Source of the DNA: Nocardia terrae
GTDB taxonomy: Bacteria > Actinomycetota > Actinomycetes > Mycobacteriales > Mycobacteriaceae
Assembly: GCF_009760405.1 (NCBI RefSeq)
Contig: NZ_WRPP01000001.1
Span: 124,001 to 188,000, forward strand
Direction: 5' to 3'
DNA: 64,000 nt
In this document: positions 18,866-26,668 of the stretch, in pieces
Numbering within the stretch: position 1 is the first letter of the stretch
Layout: every line of letters starts with the position of its first letter
Position numbers and translations under genes: made by a program
Notes under the pieces: generated by a model
The model's input: the letters and a program-made list of their open reading frames with translations, nothing else
Database searches by the model: none
Told to the model about the DNA's origin: nothing

Positions 18866-18922
18866 GCGGGCGTGTCGCCGGAGATTCGCTGTATTTCGAA
18901 GGCGCGGTGGTTCGATAGCGGG

Positions 18923-20272
18923 ATGGAACTGCGCCGGGATTTGGGTGGGACTGTCGACGGGTTGATGCCCGAGTTGAAGGGGCTGCTCGGGCAGCTGGTG
19001 GCGATACCTTCGATCGCGTTTCCGGAGTATCCGAAGGAGAACGTGCGGCGGGCGCACGACTTGGTCGCTGAGGAGTTGCGGAAGTCCGGGGTGGGGGAGA
19101 TTCAGGTGTTGAATCTGCCGGATACCTCGCCGGTCGTGTACGGGCGGATTCCGGCTCCGGAGGGTGCGCCTACCGTGCTGCTGTACGGGCATTACGACGT
19201 GCAGCCGTCCGGCGACGAAAGTCTTTGGCATACACCGCCGTTCACGCCCACCGAGAAGGACGGGGCGATTTACGGGCGGGGTGCGGCGGATTGCAAGGCG
19301 AATGTGGTGGCGCATATCGGGGCGTTGCGGGCCTATGGGGGCAAGCCGCCCGTCGGGATCACGGTGGTGATCGAGGGGCAGGAGGAGTACGGGTCGGTCT
19401 TCGATGATTATCCGGCGGAGAAGCCGGAGCTGTTCCAGGCCGATGCGCTGCTCATCTGCGATGCGGGGAATATCCGGGCGGGGCAGCCGACACTGGTGAC
19501 GGCGCTGCGCGGGGTGGCGGATGTGTTCGTGGAGGTGCGGACGCTGGCCGCGCCGGTGCATTCGGGACAGTTCGGCGGGGCCGCGCCGGATGCGTTGCTG
19601 GCGTTGGTCGCCGCGTTGGCGACCTTGCACGACGCGGACGGGAATGTGGCGGTGCCGGGGCTGCGGCGCGACAAGTGGCAGGGGGCGAACTACACCGACA
19701 AGGAGTTCGCCGAGGTGACCGGGATGGCGCCGGGGATGCCGCTGCTCGGGACCGGGCCGATCGGCGAGCGGATCTGGTACGGGCCCGCGATCACCGTGAT
19801 CGGATTGGACGCGCCGCCGACGAAAACCGCTGCGTCCGCGGTGGTTCCGTACGCGAAGGCGTATCTGAACGTGCGGGTGCATCCGGAGCAGGATCCGGCC
19901 GAGGGGCAGCGCGCGGTCATCGAGCATCTGAAGAAGGTGCGGCCCTTCGGGATCGAACTGGAGGTCACCGGCGGTGACATCGGCGCCGGATTCGCCGCGG
20001 GCACCAACGGTCCCGCGTACGCGGCGATGGGTGAGGCGATGAAGAAGGCGTGGGGTGTCGACGCCGTCGATTCCGCGATGGGCGGGTCGATTCCGCTGAC
20101 CAACACCATGGCCGCGGCCAACCCGAACTCCGAGGTGCTCATGCTCGGCGTCGAGGACTCCAACTGCAATATGCACGGCTACAACGAGCGAGTGCTGGTG
20201 AGCGAGTTGCGGAATGTGGCGCTCGCCGAGGCCGAGTTCTTCCAACTCTTCGCGGACAGGATGCGCAAGTGA
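18923..20272 (+). CDS. M20-family metallo-dipeptidase
   Basis: A 449-residue M20 peptidase with the usual zinc-binding order: YGHYDVQP (His and catalytic Asp), YGRGAADCKANV (bridging Asp region; the common ADDKG is AADCK here), EGQEEYGS (catalytic Glu), CDAG, and a C-terminal His. It hydrolyses dipeptides or acylated amino acids in the cytosol. The start at 18923 follows GCGGG; an upstream in-frame start adds 17 residues without similarity. It ends in a GTGA overlap with the transporter gene, so substrate import and cleavage are coupled. It begins 57 bases after the aminotransferase fusion, possibly on the same transcript. Confidence 0.88.
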   Translation: MELRRDLGGTVDGLMPELKGLLGQLVAIPSIAFPEYPKENVRRAHDLVAEELRKSGVGEIQVLNLPDTSPVVYGRIPAPEGAPTVLLYGHYDVQPSGDESLWHTPPFTPTEKDGAIYGRGAADCKANVVAHIGALRAYGGKPPVGITVVIEGQEEYGSVFDDYPAEKPELFQADALLICDAGNIRAGQPTLVTALRGVADVFVEVRTLAAPVHSGQFGGAAPDALLALVAALATLHDADGNVAVPGLRRDKWQGANYTDKEFAEVTGMAPGMPLLGTGPIGERIWYGPAITVIGLDAPPTKTAASAVVPYAKAYLNVRVHPEQDPAEGQRAVIEHLKKVRPFGIELEVTGGDIGAGFAAGTNGPAYAAMGEAMKKAWGVDAVDSAMGGSIPLTNTMAAANPNSEVLMLGVEDSNCNMHGYNERVLVSELRNVALAEAEFFQLFADRMRK

Positions 20273-21792
20273 GCGAAGCCGGGACGATCGAGACCGAGTC
20301 GAAGCCCGCGCCGCACAAGAAGAAGCGGGCCTTTCCCTCCACGTACACCATTCTCGCGGGCGTCACCGTCGCGGTGTGGCTGGCGGCCTTCGTGATTCCG
20401 CCGGGCGCCTACGACATGGACGACAAGGGACACCCGATCGCGGGCTCCTATCACCGCCTCAGCGACGTCAAGGGCTTCGGGGCGCGGGTGCGGGATCTGT
20501 TCCTGGCTCCGGTCAACGGGCTCTACGGGATTCAGGACGGCAAGACCGGTCAGGTCGCCCCGGATGTGGACGGTTCGCTCTATGGTGCGGCGGCGGTGTT
20601 CCTGTTCGTGCTGGCGGTCGGCGCGTTCATCACCGTCGCCTTCGCCACCGGCGCGCTCGACAGCGGCATCGGGCGGCTGGCGTACAAGCTGCGCGACCAG
20701 TCGTATCTGCTGATCGTCGGCATCATGGTGGTGTTCGCCCTCGCGGGCACCGTGGAGGGCTTCGCCGAGGAGACGCTGGGCTTCTACGCGCTGCTGGTGC
20801 CCTTGACCCTGGCGCTGGGCTATGACCGGATGACGGCGGTGGGCGCGATCATCGCCGGTGCCGGAATCGGTGTGCTGTGTTCCACGGTCAACCCGTTCGC
20901 CACCGGCACCGCGTCCTCGGCCGCGGGTGTCGCGCTGGGCGACGGCATCGTGCTGCGTCTGGCGATGCTGGTGGCGCTGACCGCGGTCACGGTCGCGTAC
21001 GTGGTCTGGTACGGCCGCCGCGTCAAGGCCGATCCGGACAAGTCGCTGTCCGGCTGGCAGCCCGGGGACCGCGACGTGAAAGCCCATGAGCACGAACCGG
21101 ATCCGATGACCAAGCGGCAGGTGGGGGTGGTCTGGCTGGTCGGCCTCACCTTCGCGTTCATGATCTTCGCGGTGATCCCGTGGGGCACGGTCGTCAACGG
21201 GCAGGGCGCGAAACCGTTTGCGTGGGAACTGGGTTGGAGCTTCTCCGAGCTGACGGCCCTGTTCCTGGTGGGCGCGGTGGTGGTGGGCCTGGCCGGCGGG
21301 CTGGGCGAGGGGAAGATGTCGGAGAACATCGGCAAAGGCTTCAGCGACTTCGTGGGCGCGGGCATCGTGATCGTGCTGGCCCGCGGCGTCACCGTCATCA
21401 TGAACAACACCCAGATCACCAGCACGGTGCTGCACGCGCTCGAAGGCGTGGTGTCGGGCACCTCCTCCGCGGTGTTCGCGGTCGCGGTCTTCCTGGTGAA
21501 CGTGCCGCTGGCCTTCCTGATCCCGTCGACCTCGGGGCATGCCACGCTGGCCATGCCGATCATGGCCCCGCTGGCCGACTTCGCGCATGTGCCGAGGTCT
21601 CTGGTGGTCACGGGCTGGCAGTCCGCGTCGGGCTGGGCGAACCTGGTCACCCCGACCACCGCGGTGGTCACCGGTGGTATCGCATTGGCGAAGGTGCGTT
21701 ACGACCGTTACGTGCGGTTCGTCGCCCCGCTGATGGGGATCCTGTTCGTGCTGATCTGCGTGTTCCTCGCCATCGCGGCGTGGATCGGCTAG
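20269..21792 (+). CDS. YfcC-family (C4-dicarboxylate/amino acid type) membrane transporter
   Basis: A 507-residue polytopic membrane protein with about 12 hydrophobic segments, of the YfcC/ArcD-like group of basic amino acid or peptide exchangers. Diagnostic stretches are EGFAEETLGFYALLVPL, AGAGIGVLCSTVNPFATGTASSAAG, NNTQITSTVLHALEG and the re-entrant-like LAFLIPSTSGHATLAMPIMAPLADFA. A short basic cytosolic N-terminus precedes helix 1. The GTG start overlaps the M20 stop by 4 bases, implying translational coupling and peptide or amino acid substrates. The stop codon overlaps that of the convergent TetR gene. Confidence 0.85.
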   Translation: MSEAGTIETESKPAPHKKKRAFPSTYTILAGVTVAVWLAAFVIPPGAYDMDDKGHPIAGSYHRLSDVKGFGARVRDLFLAPVNGLYGIQDGKTGQVAPDVDGSLYGAAAVFLFVLAVGAFITVAFATGALDSGIGRLAYKLRDQSYLLIVGIMVVFALAGTVEGFAEETLGFYALLVPLTLALGYDRMTAVGAIIAGAGIGVLCSTVNPFATGTASSAAGVALGDGIVLRLAMLVALTAVTVAYVVWYGRRVKADPDKSLSGWQPGDRDVKAHEHEPDPMTKRQVGVVWLVGLTFAFMIFAVIPWGTVVNGQGAKPFAWELGWSFSELTALFLVGAVVVGLAGGLGEGKMSENIGKGFSDFVGAGIVIVLARGVTVIMNNTQITSTVLHALEGVVSGTSSAVFAVAVFLVNVPLAFLIPSTSGHATLAMPIMAPLADFAHVPRSLVVTGWQSASGWANLVTPTTAVVTGGIALAKVRYDRYVRFVAPLMGILFVLICVFLAIAAWIG

Positions 21793-22370
21793 GTGCCCGG
21801 GAACTTGCGTCCGGTGAACTGGGTCCAGCACTGCCCGAGGTAGAACTCCATATCGATGGACGGGTCGATGAGCCATCGTGATTGCAGACCGTCGGCCAGG
21901 GCCATGAACGCGGTCGCCATGACTTCCGGGTCGACGGTCTCGGGGACGAGGCCGTTGCGCTGCATGCCGCGCAGGAGTTCGGCGAATCCGGCGGTGCCGC
22001 GTTCGTAGTGCTCGCGCATGAACTCGTGGGCGGGGTGGCGGGGGTCGGCGGCGGCCGCCTGCATGTGGGTGAACAGTTCGATGAGGCCGGGCACCCGGGT
22101 ATTGCGCCGGATGATCTCGACCAGGATCTCGGGACCCGGGTTCTCGAGGGTGCTCGCGTCGATCTCGTTGCGTTTGCGCAGCACCGCGACGAACAGCTCC
22201 TCCTTGGAGCCGAAGTAGTGCAGCAGCCCGCTCTGGCTCAACCCGACCGCTTCGGCCAGCTCGGCCACCGAGGTCGCCAGGAATCCACGTTCGGAAATCG
22301 TGCGCAGGGCGGCTTCGAGAATCTGCTCTCGCCGCTCGATGCCTTTTCCGTAGGGTCCGCGTTTCGCCAT
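21789..22370 (-). CDS. TetR-family transcriptional regulator
   Basis: A 193-residue TetR regulator. The N-terminal HTH (REQILEAALRTISERGFLATSVAELAEAVGLSQSGLLHYFGSKEELFVAV) is canonical; the remaining helices form a ligand domain typical of the TetR_C_6/BetI-like group. ATG at 22370 is chosen; a TTG two codons earlier is possible. It is divergent from the GH1 gene, with a perfect 25-bp inverted repeat between them, so it probably represses that gene and perhaps itself. Its stop overlaps the convergent transporter's stop. Confidence 0.9.
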   Translation of the reverse strand: MAKRGPYGKGIERREQILEAALRTISERGFLATSVAELAEAVGLSQSGLLHYFGSKEELFVAVLRKRNEIDASTLENPGPEILVEIIRRNTRVPGLIELFTHMQAAAADPRHPAHEFMREHYERGTAGFAELLRGMQRNGLVPETVDPEVMATAFMALADGLQSRWLIDPSIDMEFYLGQCWTQFTGRKFPGT

Positions 22371-22409
22371 CGGCAAAGTCTAAGCGGACTCTGAGAGTTT
22401 CTTGTCCTT

Positions 22410-22434
22410 GAAAACCGAAGACTGTACGGTTTTC
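22410..22434. promoter_or_regulatory. 25-bp perfect inverted repeat: likely TetR operator
   Basis: GAAAACCG - 9 bases - CGGTTTTC, perfect 8-bp arms, in the 67-base gap between the divergent tetR and GH1 genes. It ends 3 bases before the GH1 ATG at 22438. This implies either a leaderless transcript starting near the ATG or an operator overlapping the initiation region. Assignment to the adjacent TetR is by position and symmetry. Confidence 0.75.
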
Positions 22435-22437
22435 GGC

Positions 22438-23757
22438 ATGGGATCCCGCCGCCGTACTCTCAGCCTGGTCGTTCTGGCCGCTTCCGCCGCGTTGACCGCG
22501 ACCGCCGCCCCGGCGTTCGCGCGGCCGGAACCGCCCGCCCGGATCGATTCGCTGGGACCGGACTTCCTCTGGGGCGTGGCGGCCTCGGGCTTCCAGTCCG
22601 AAGGCCACGCGCCCGACAGCAACTGGTCCCGCTACGCCGCCGCCGGGAAAACCGCTGACCCGTACCGGGATTCGATCGACTTCTACGACCGGTACCTCTC
22701 GGATATCCAGCTGGCCAAGGGCCTGGGCGTGAAGGTCTACCGGATCAGCGTGGAGTGGGCGCGGGTGCAGCCGCAGCCGGGAGTCTGGGACGAGAACGGA
22801 TTCCGCTTCTACGACAACGTGATCGGTGCGATCAAGGCGGCGGGGATGCGACCCATGATCACCCTCGACCACTGGGTGTATCCGGGCTGGGAGGTCGACC
22901 GCGGCGGCTGGGGCAATCCCGCCATCGTGGACGACTGGCTGGCCAACGCGCGCACGGTCGTCGACCGATTCGCGTCGGCGGATCCGATGTGGGTGACCTT
23001 CAACGAGCCGGTGGCCTACCCCATCCTCGAGACCGCGGCCGGACGCCTGCCGATCACCGAGACCGGCGCCATGCGGGATCGAATCGCGCAGGCGCACAAC
23101 GCGATCTACGACTACATTCACACCCGGCAGTCCGGCGCGATGGTGACCAGCAATGTCGCCTACTTCCCCGGCGCGGACGACGCCGTGAACGGCCCGCTGA
23201 TCGACAAGATCGCCGCCAAGCTCGACTACGTCGGCATCGACTACTACTACGGACTCACTCCCGAAACCCTGGGCTCCCAGGCGGATTTCAACCAGATGTG
23301 GAAGAAGCCGCTGCAGCCCGAGGGCATCTACTACGCGCTGAGCCACTACGCGAACAAGTTCCCCGGCAAGCCGCTCTACATCGTCGAGAACGGCATGCCC
23401 ACCGAGAACGGCGCGCCCCGCGCCGACGGCTACACCCGCGCCGACGACCTGCGCGACACCGTCTACTGGCTGCAGCGCGCCAAGGCCGACGGCATGAACG
23501 TCATCGGCTACAACTACTGGAGCCTCACCGACAACTACGAATGGGGTTCCTACACACCGCGATTCGGCCTGTACACCGTCGACGTCCTGACCGACCCGAC
23601 CCTCACCCGCCGCCCCACCGACGCGGTCCCCGCCTACACGGCGATCACCCGCGACGGCGGCGTCCCCGCCGATTACCGCCCGACCCGCGCCCCCTCGGCC
23701 TGCTCCCTGGTCGATGCCGTCGAAAGCTGCACCGACCCGGTAGCCGTGCCCCACTAG
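22438..23757 (+). CDS. secreted GH1-family beta-glycosidase
   Basis: A 439-residue exported glycosidase. Signal peptide to about residue 28 (APAFA). GH1 landmarks: FLWGVAASGFQSEG, the acid/base Glu190 in TFNEP, the nucleophile Glu318 in YIVENGMP, and the aglycone-site WSLTDNYEW. It is slightly shorter than cytosolic GH1 enzymes (about 450-480), mostly from trimmed loops. It would release sugars from beta-glycosides outside the cell. No ribosome site precedes the ATG, and the operator abuts it, consistent with a leaderless mRNA. A GC hairpin follows the stop. Confidence 0.9.
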   Translation: MGSRRRTLSLVVLAASAALTATAAPAFARPEPPARIDSLGPDFLWGVAASGFQSEGHAPDSNWSRYAAAGKTADPYRDSIDFYDRYLSDIQLAKGLGVKVYRISVEWARVQPQPGVWDENGFRFYDNVIGAIKAAGMRPMITLDHWVYPGWEVDRGGWGNPAIVDDWLANARTVVDRFASADPMWVTFNEPVAYPILETAAGRLPITETGAMRDRIAQAHNAIYDYIHTRQSGAMVTSNVAYFPGADDAVNGPLIDKIAAKLDYVGIDYYYGLTPETLGSQADFNQMWKKPLQPEGIYYALSHYANKFPGKPLYIVENGMPTENGAPRADGYTRADDLRDTVYWLQRAKADGMNVIGYNYWSLTDNYEWGSYTPRFGLYTVDVLTDPTLTRRPTDAVPAYTAITRDGGVPADYRPTRAPSACSLVDAVESCTDPVAVPH

Positions 23758-23760
23758 TCC

Positions 23761-23779
23761 ATCCGGCGGCTCGCCGGAT
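23761..23779. terminator. hairpin after the GH1 gene
   Basis: ATCCGGCG-GCT-CGCCGGAT, perfect 8-bp stem with a 3-base loop, beginning 3 bases after the GH1 stop; no T tract. The 269-base gap 23758-24026 otherwise holds only a second hairpin and GC-rich sequence with no gene I can support. Confidence 0.6.
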
Positions 23780-23978
23780 CGGCCGCGGGACGCCCGGCTC
23801 GGGCCTCAGGAGCTTCCCCTGGACGGCCCGACCGCGCACCGGGCGTCGCCCCACCGCGACCCGATCCGGCGAGCGATACCGGCTTCGTCTCGGGCGCGCA
23901 GGTGCTCGTGTGCATCGTGCCCCGGTGTCGCGGCCACTTCCGGGGCGCTGCGCCGAGCCGGTTGGGCATCGGGTTCGG

Positions 23979-24010
23979 CCCGCTGACACCGGTAATCCGC
24001 TGTCAGCGGG
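23979..24010. terminator. 10-bp-stem hairpin between convergent GH1 and LLM genes
   Basis: CCCGCTGACA - 12 bases - TGTCAGCGGG, perfect 10-bp stem, followed on the + strand by CGTTTT. It lies 16 bases beyond the LLM stop and can end transcripts from both directions. Confidence 0.65.
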
Positions 24011-24026
24011 CGTTTTCCATGTCCGT

Positions 24027-25019
24027 TCAGCGCAGTGCCGGGATGACCTCGCGCTCGAAGAGCTCCGGACCCGAGGTGTCGTAGGCGGTCTCGGGGAAGT
24101 AGTGGATCGAGTAGCCGAGGCCGAGTTCCTTGACTTTGGAGAGTCGTTCGACGATCTGTTCCGGGGTGCCGACGGCGGGGGAGTCGCGGAACATGCCCTT
24201 GACGTATTGGGCCGTGTTCTCCGCGCCGTAGAACGGCGTCAGCCGGGCCTCGAGTTCCGCCAGTCGCTGCTGGACCTCGGCTTCGGTGGCGCCGACCAGG
24301 GTATTGAAGTTCGAGCTGCGAGTGATGGCGTCGAAATCCGTTCCGACCTCGGCGCAGTGGGCGCGCAGAAGTTCGGACTTCTGGGTGAAGGTCTGCGGGT
24401 CGCCCGCGAAGTTGGTGTACTGGGCGTACTTCGCCGCGATGCGCAGGGTCACCTTCTCGCCGCCGCCCGCGATCCAGATCGGAATTCCGCCCTCCTGCAA
24501 GGGAAGTGGCCGCACGATCGCGCCGTCGACCTGGTAGTGCTTGCCGTCGAGGGTGGCCTTGCCGGTGGTCCAGGCCTGTTTGAAGATCTGTACGCCCTCG
24601 TCGAGGCGGCCCAATCGCACGCCGGGGGAAGGGAATCCGTAGCCGTAGGCGCGCCACTCGTGCTCGTACCAGCCGCCGCCGATGCCCATTTCCACGCGGC
24701 CGCCCGAGATGAGATCGACGGTGGCGGCGACCTTGGCCAGGTAGGCCGGGTTGCGGTAGCTGACGGCGGTGCACATCTGGCCCAGGCGGATGCGTGAGGT
24801 GCTCGCCGCCAGCGCGGACATGAGCGACCACGCCTCGTGGGTGGCCTCCTCGGTCGGCACCGGGGTGGTGTGGAAATGGTCGTAGACCCACAGCGATTCC
24901 CAGGTGTCCCCGGAATCCGCCCGCTGGGCCAGGTCTCGCATCACGCCCCATTGCGCGGCGGGGTCGATCCCGACCAGATCCAGCCGCCAGCCCTGCGGGA
25001 TGAAGATGCCGAAACGCAC
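24027..25019 (-). CDS. LLM-class F420-dependent oxidoreductase
   Basis: A 330-residue protein of the luciferase-like monooxygenase superfamily, actinobacterial F420-dependent branch. It has the typical start MRFGIFIPQG, SLWVYDHFHTTP, LGQMCTAVSYRNPAYLAKVAATVDLISGGR and GIGGGWYEHEW, and the C-terminal PAVGTPEQIVERL. It likely uses reduced F420 (inferred from subfamily) to reduce or oxidise an unknown small molecule in the cytosol. The GTG start at 25019 shares a base with the stop of the upstream marR gene (TAGTG), so the pair is an operon. Confidence 0.85.
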   Translation of the reverse strand: MRFGIFIPQGWRLDLVGIDPAAQWGVMRDLAQRADSGDTWESLWVYDHFHTTPVPTEEATHEAWSLMSALAASTSRIRLGQMCTAVSYRNPAYLAKVAATVDLISGGRVEMGIGGGWYEHEWRAYGYGFPSPGVRLGRLDEGVQIFKQAWTTGKATLDGKHYQVDGAIVRPLPLQEGGIPIWIAGGGEKVTLRIAAKYAQYTNFAGDPQTFTQKSELLRAHCAEVGTDFDAITRSSNFNTLVGATEAEVQQRLAELEARLTPFYGAENTAQYVKGMFRDSPAVGTPEQIVERLSKVKELGLGYSIHYFPETAYDTSGPELFEREVIPALR

Positions 25020-25489
25020 TAGGTGTCTCCTCTGTTCGAATTCGGTGTGGCCATCTCGGCCGGGCCCAGCACCTTGCGCAGCGCCGAGGCCATGGTCTCG
25101 AGTTCGGCCTCGTCCAGTTTGCCCCCGAAGCGCTGTTGGATCTCGGCCAGATAATGCGGCGCGGCCTCGCGGAAGCGCCGGCGGCCCGCATCGGTGATGC
25201 TCACGAACGCCGAGCGCCCGTCGTCCGGATTGGATTCACGCCGCACCAAACCGTGCGACTCCATCTCGGTGACCAGCCGGCTGACCCGGGTGCGGCTGAG
25301 CACCACGCGCTCGCCCAGGTCGCTCATCCGGAGCCGGTGCGGCGCATCGAGTTCCAGCAGCACGTCGTACCAGCTCAGCGGGAGTCCGGTGGTCCGGCGC
25401 AGGGCGGCGTCGAGCTCGGGCACGAGTTTGGCGTGCACCTGGAGCAGCGCGGCCCAGGCGTGGACGGCCGGATGGGATCGGGTTGACAC
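25019..25489 (-). CDS. MarR-family transcriptional regulator
   Basis: A 156-residue MarR protein: PLSWYDVLLELDAPHRLRMSDLGERVVLSRTRVSRLVTEMESHGLVRRESNPDDGRSAFVSITDAGRR is the complete winged helix with the wing Asp-Gly-Arg. GTG at 25489 is chosen; the frame runs upstream across the operator-like repeats but without similarity. It is transcribed with the LLM gene and divergent from the rhodanese gene. Twin quasi-palindromes at 25509-25547 are its probable binding sites. Confidence 0.88.
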   Translation of the reverse strand: MSTRSHPAVHAWAALLQVHAKLVPELDAALRRTTGLPLSWYDVLLELDAPHRLRMSDLGERVVLSRTRVSRLVTEMESHGLVRRESNPDDGRSAFVSITDAGRRRFREAAPHYLAEIQQRFGGKLDEAELETMASALRKVLGPAEMATPNSNRGDT

Positions 25490-25508
25490 CGGCCCATCAT
25501 AACCAGTT

Positions 25509-25547
25509 GCGTGCGCCCGCACATAAGTAATAGCGTGCACACGCACA
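25509..25547. promoter_or_regulatory. twin GCGTGC-N4-GCACA boxes: likely MarR operators
   Basis: GCGTGCgcccGCACA at 25509-25523 and GCGTGCacacGCACA at 25533-25547, start to start 24 bases, in the 85-base gap between marR and the rhodanese gene. Each is a quasi-palindrome, and the 24-base phasing places them near the same helical face apart by about two turns. Inferred operator pair. Confidence 0.6.
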
Positions 25548-25574
25548 CATTTTCGTGCTCGGAAAGGAAATCCC

Positions 25575-25898
25575 ATGACCGCACTCATCACCCGCGACGA
25601 ACTCGTCAAGGAGATCGAGGCCGGATCGGTGATCGTGCTCGACGCCCTCGGCGGCGAGCACTACGCCAAGGCGCATCTCCCCGGCGCGCTCGCCCTGGTC
25701 GAGGCCGACGTGGAAAGCCAGGCCCCGCAACTGCTTCCGGACCGCGACGCGGCCATCGTCACCTACTGCTCCAACCCGGCGTGCCCCAACAGTCAGGCGG
25801 TCGCCGCCAAGCTGGAGAAGCTGGGCTACACCAATGTCCGCAAATACCGTGAGGGCATTCAGGACTGGACCGAAGCGGGCCTGCCGATCGAGAACTAA
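25575..25898 (+). CDS. rhodanese-like domain protein
   Basis: A 107-residue single-domain rhodanese. The active-site loop is YCSNPACPNS with the sulfur-carrying Cys in the first position; GGEHYAKAHLPGAL and the terminal REGIQDWTEAGLP are family hallmarks. It would carry persulfide sulfur or act in redox signalling in the cytosol. AAAGGAAA precedes the ATG. Divergent from the marR-LLM operon, whose operators it shares. Confidence 0.9.
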   Translation: MTALITRDELVKEIEAGSVIVLDALGGEHYAKAHLPGALALVEADVESQAPQLLPDRDAAIVTYCSNPACPNSQAVAAKLEKLGYTNVRKYREGIQDWTEAGLPIEN

Positions 25899-25957
25899 TT
25901 GTCCCAGACACGTTAGGATGCGGTGGCCGGTTAGATCCACGACGGAGGGGCTCGACG

Positions 25958-26647
25958 ATGAGCGCGATCCAACTGACCACCCCGAACGGACCCATCGACG
26001 CATACATCGCCACCCCGGCCGGGCCAGGTCCCTGGCCGGGCGTGGTGGTCCTGCACGACGGTATGGGCATGGGCGCGGACGTCCAGGGCACCGCGCGCCG
26101 CCTGGCCGACAGCGGTTACCTCGCCATCGCCCCGAACCTGTTCGCGCGCGGCCGCGTTCGCTGCGTCCCCGGCATGATGCGTGAACTGCTGTCCAACGGT
26201 CAGGGCACCACCGTGACCGACATCCTCAGCGCCCGCGCCCATCTCATCGCCGATCCCGCCTGCACCGGCCGCGTCGCCGTGGTCGGCTTCTGCCTGGGCG
26301 GCGGCTTCGCACTCCTGGTCGCCACCAAGGGATTCGACGTCGCCGCCCCCTTCTACCCCTCCGGCCGCGGAAATTACGACAAACTCCTGCGCGGCTCCTG
26401 CCCGATCGTCGCCAGTTACGGCGCGCTCGATCCCGCCAACCCCGGTCGCGGTTCGAAACTCGAACGCGTGCTGACCGATTACGGCATCGACCACGACGTC
26501 AAGACCTACCCCGGCGTCACCCACTCCTTCGCCAATCTCACCCCCGCCGAGCCGGTCATTCGCGTGACCGGGCTCGGCTACAACGAGGAAGTCACCGAGG
26601 ACGCCTGGAAACGGATCTTCAACTTCTTCGAAATCCACCTGCGCTGA
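25958..26647 (+). CDS. dienelactone hydrolase family protein
   Basis: A 229-residue alpha/beta hydrolase of the dienelactone hydrolase family. The nucleophile is Cys in GFCLGGGFAL, with YGALDPANP for the Asp and GVTHSF for the His. Members open dienelactones in aromatic ring degradation or hydrolyse other esters and thioesters; no aromatic pathway genes are adjacent, so the role is open. GGAGGGG precedes ATG 25958. It converges on the arylsulfotransferase-like gene. Confidence 0.88.
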   Translation: MSAIQLTTPNGPIDAYIATPAGPGPWPGVVVLHDGMGMGADVQGTARRLADSGYLAIAPNLFARGRVRCVPGMMRELLSNGQGTTVTDILSARAHLIADPACTGRVAVVGFCLGGGFALLVATKGFDVAAPFYPSGRGNYDKLLRGSCPIVASYGALDPANPGRGSKLERVLTDYGIDHDVKTYPGVTHSFANLTPAEPVIRVTGLGYNEEVTEDAWKRIFNFFEIHLR

Positions 26648-26668
26648 GGGCCGAAGGGGCGAGCGCGG

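Noticed and set aside
20179..23754. 1191-residue open frame on the minus strand
   Set aside because: It is antisense to the M20, transporter and GH1 genes, has Arg/Gly/His-rich composition typical of GC-rich shadow frames and no domain.
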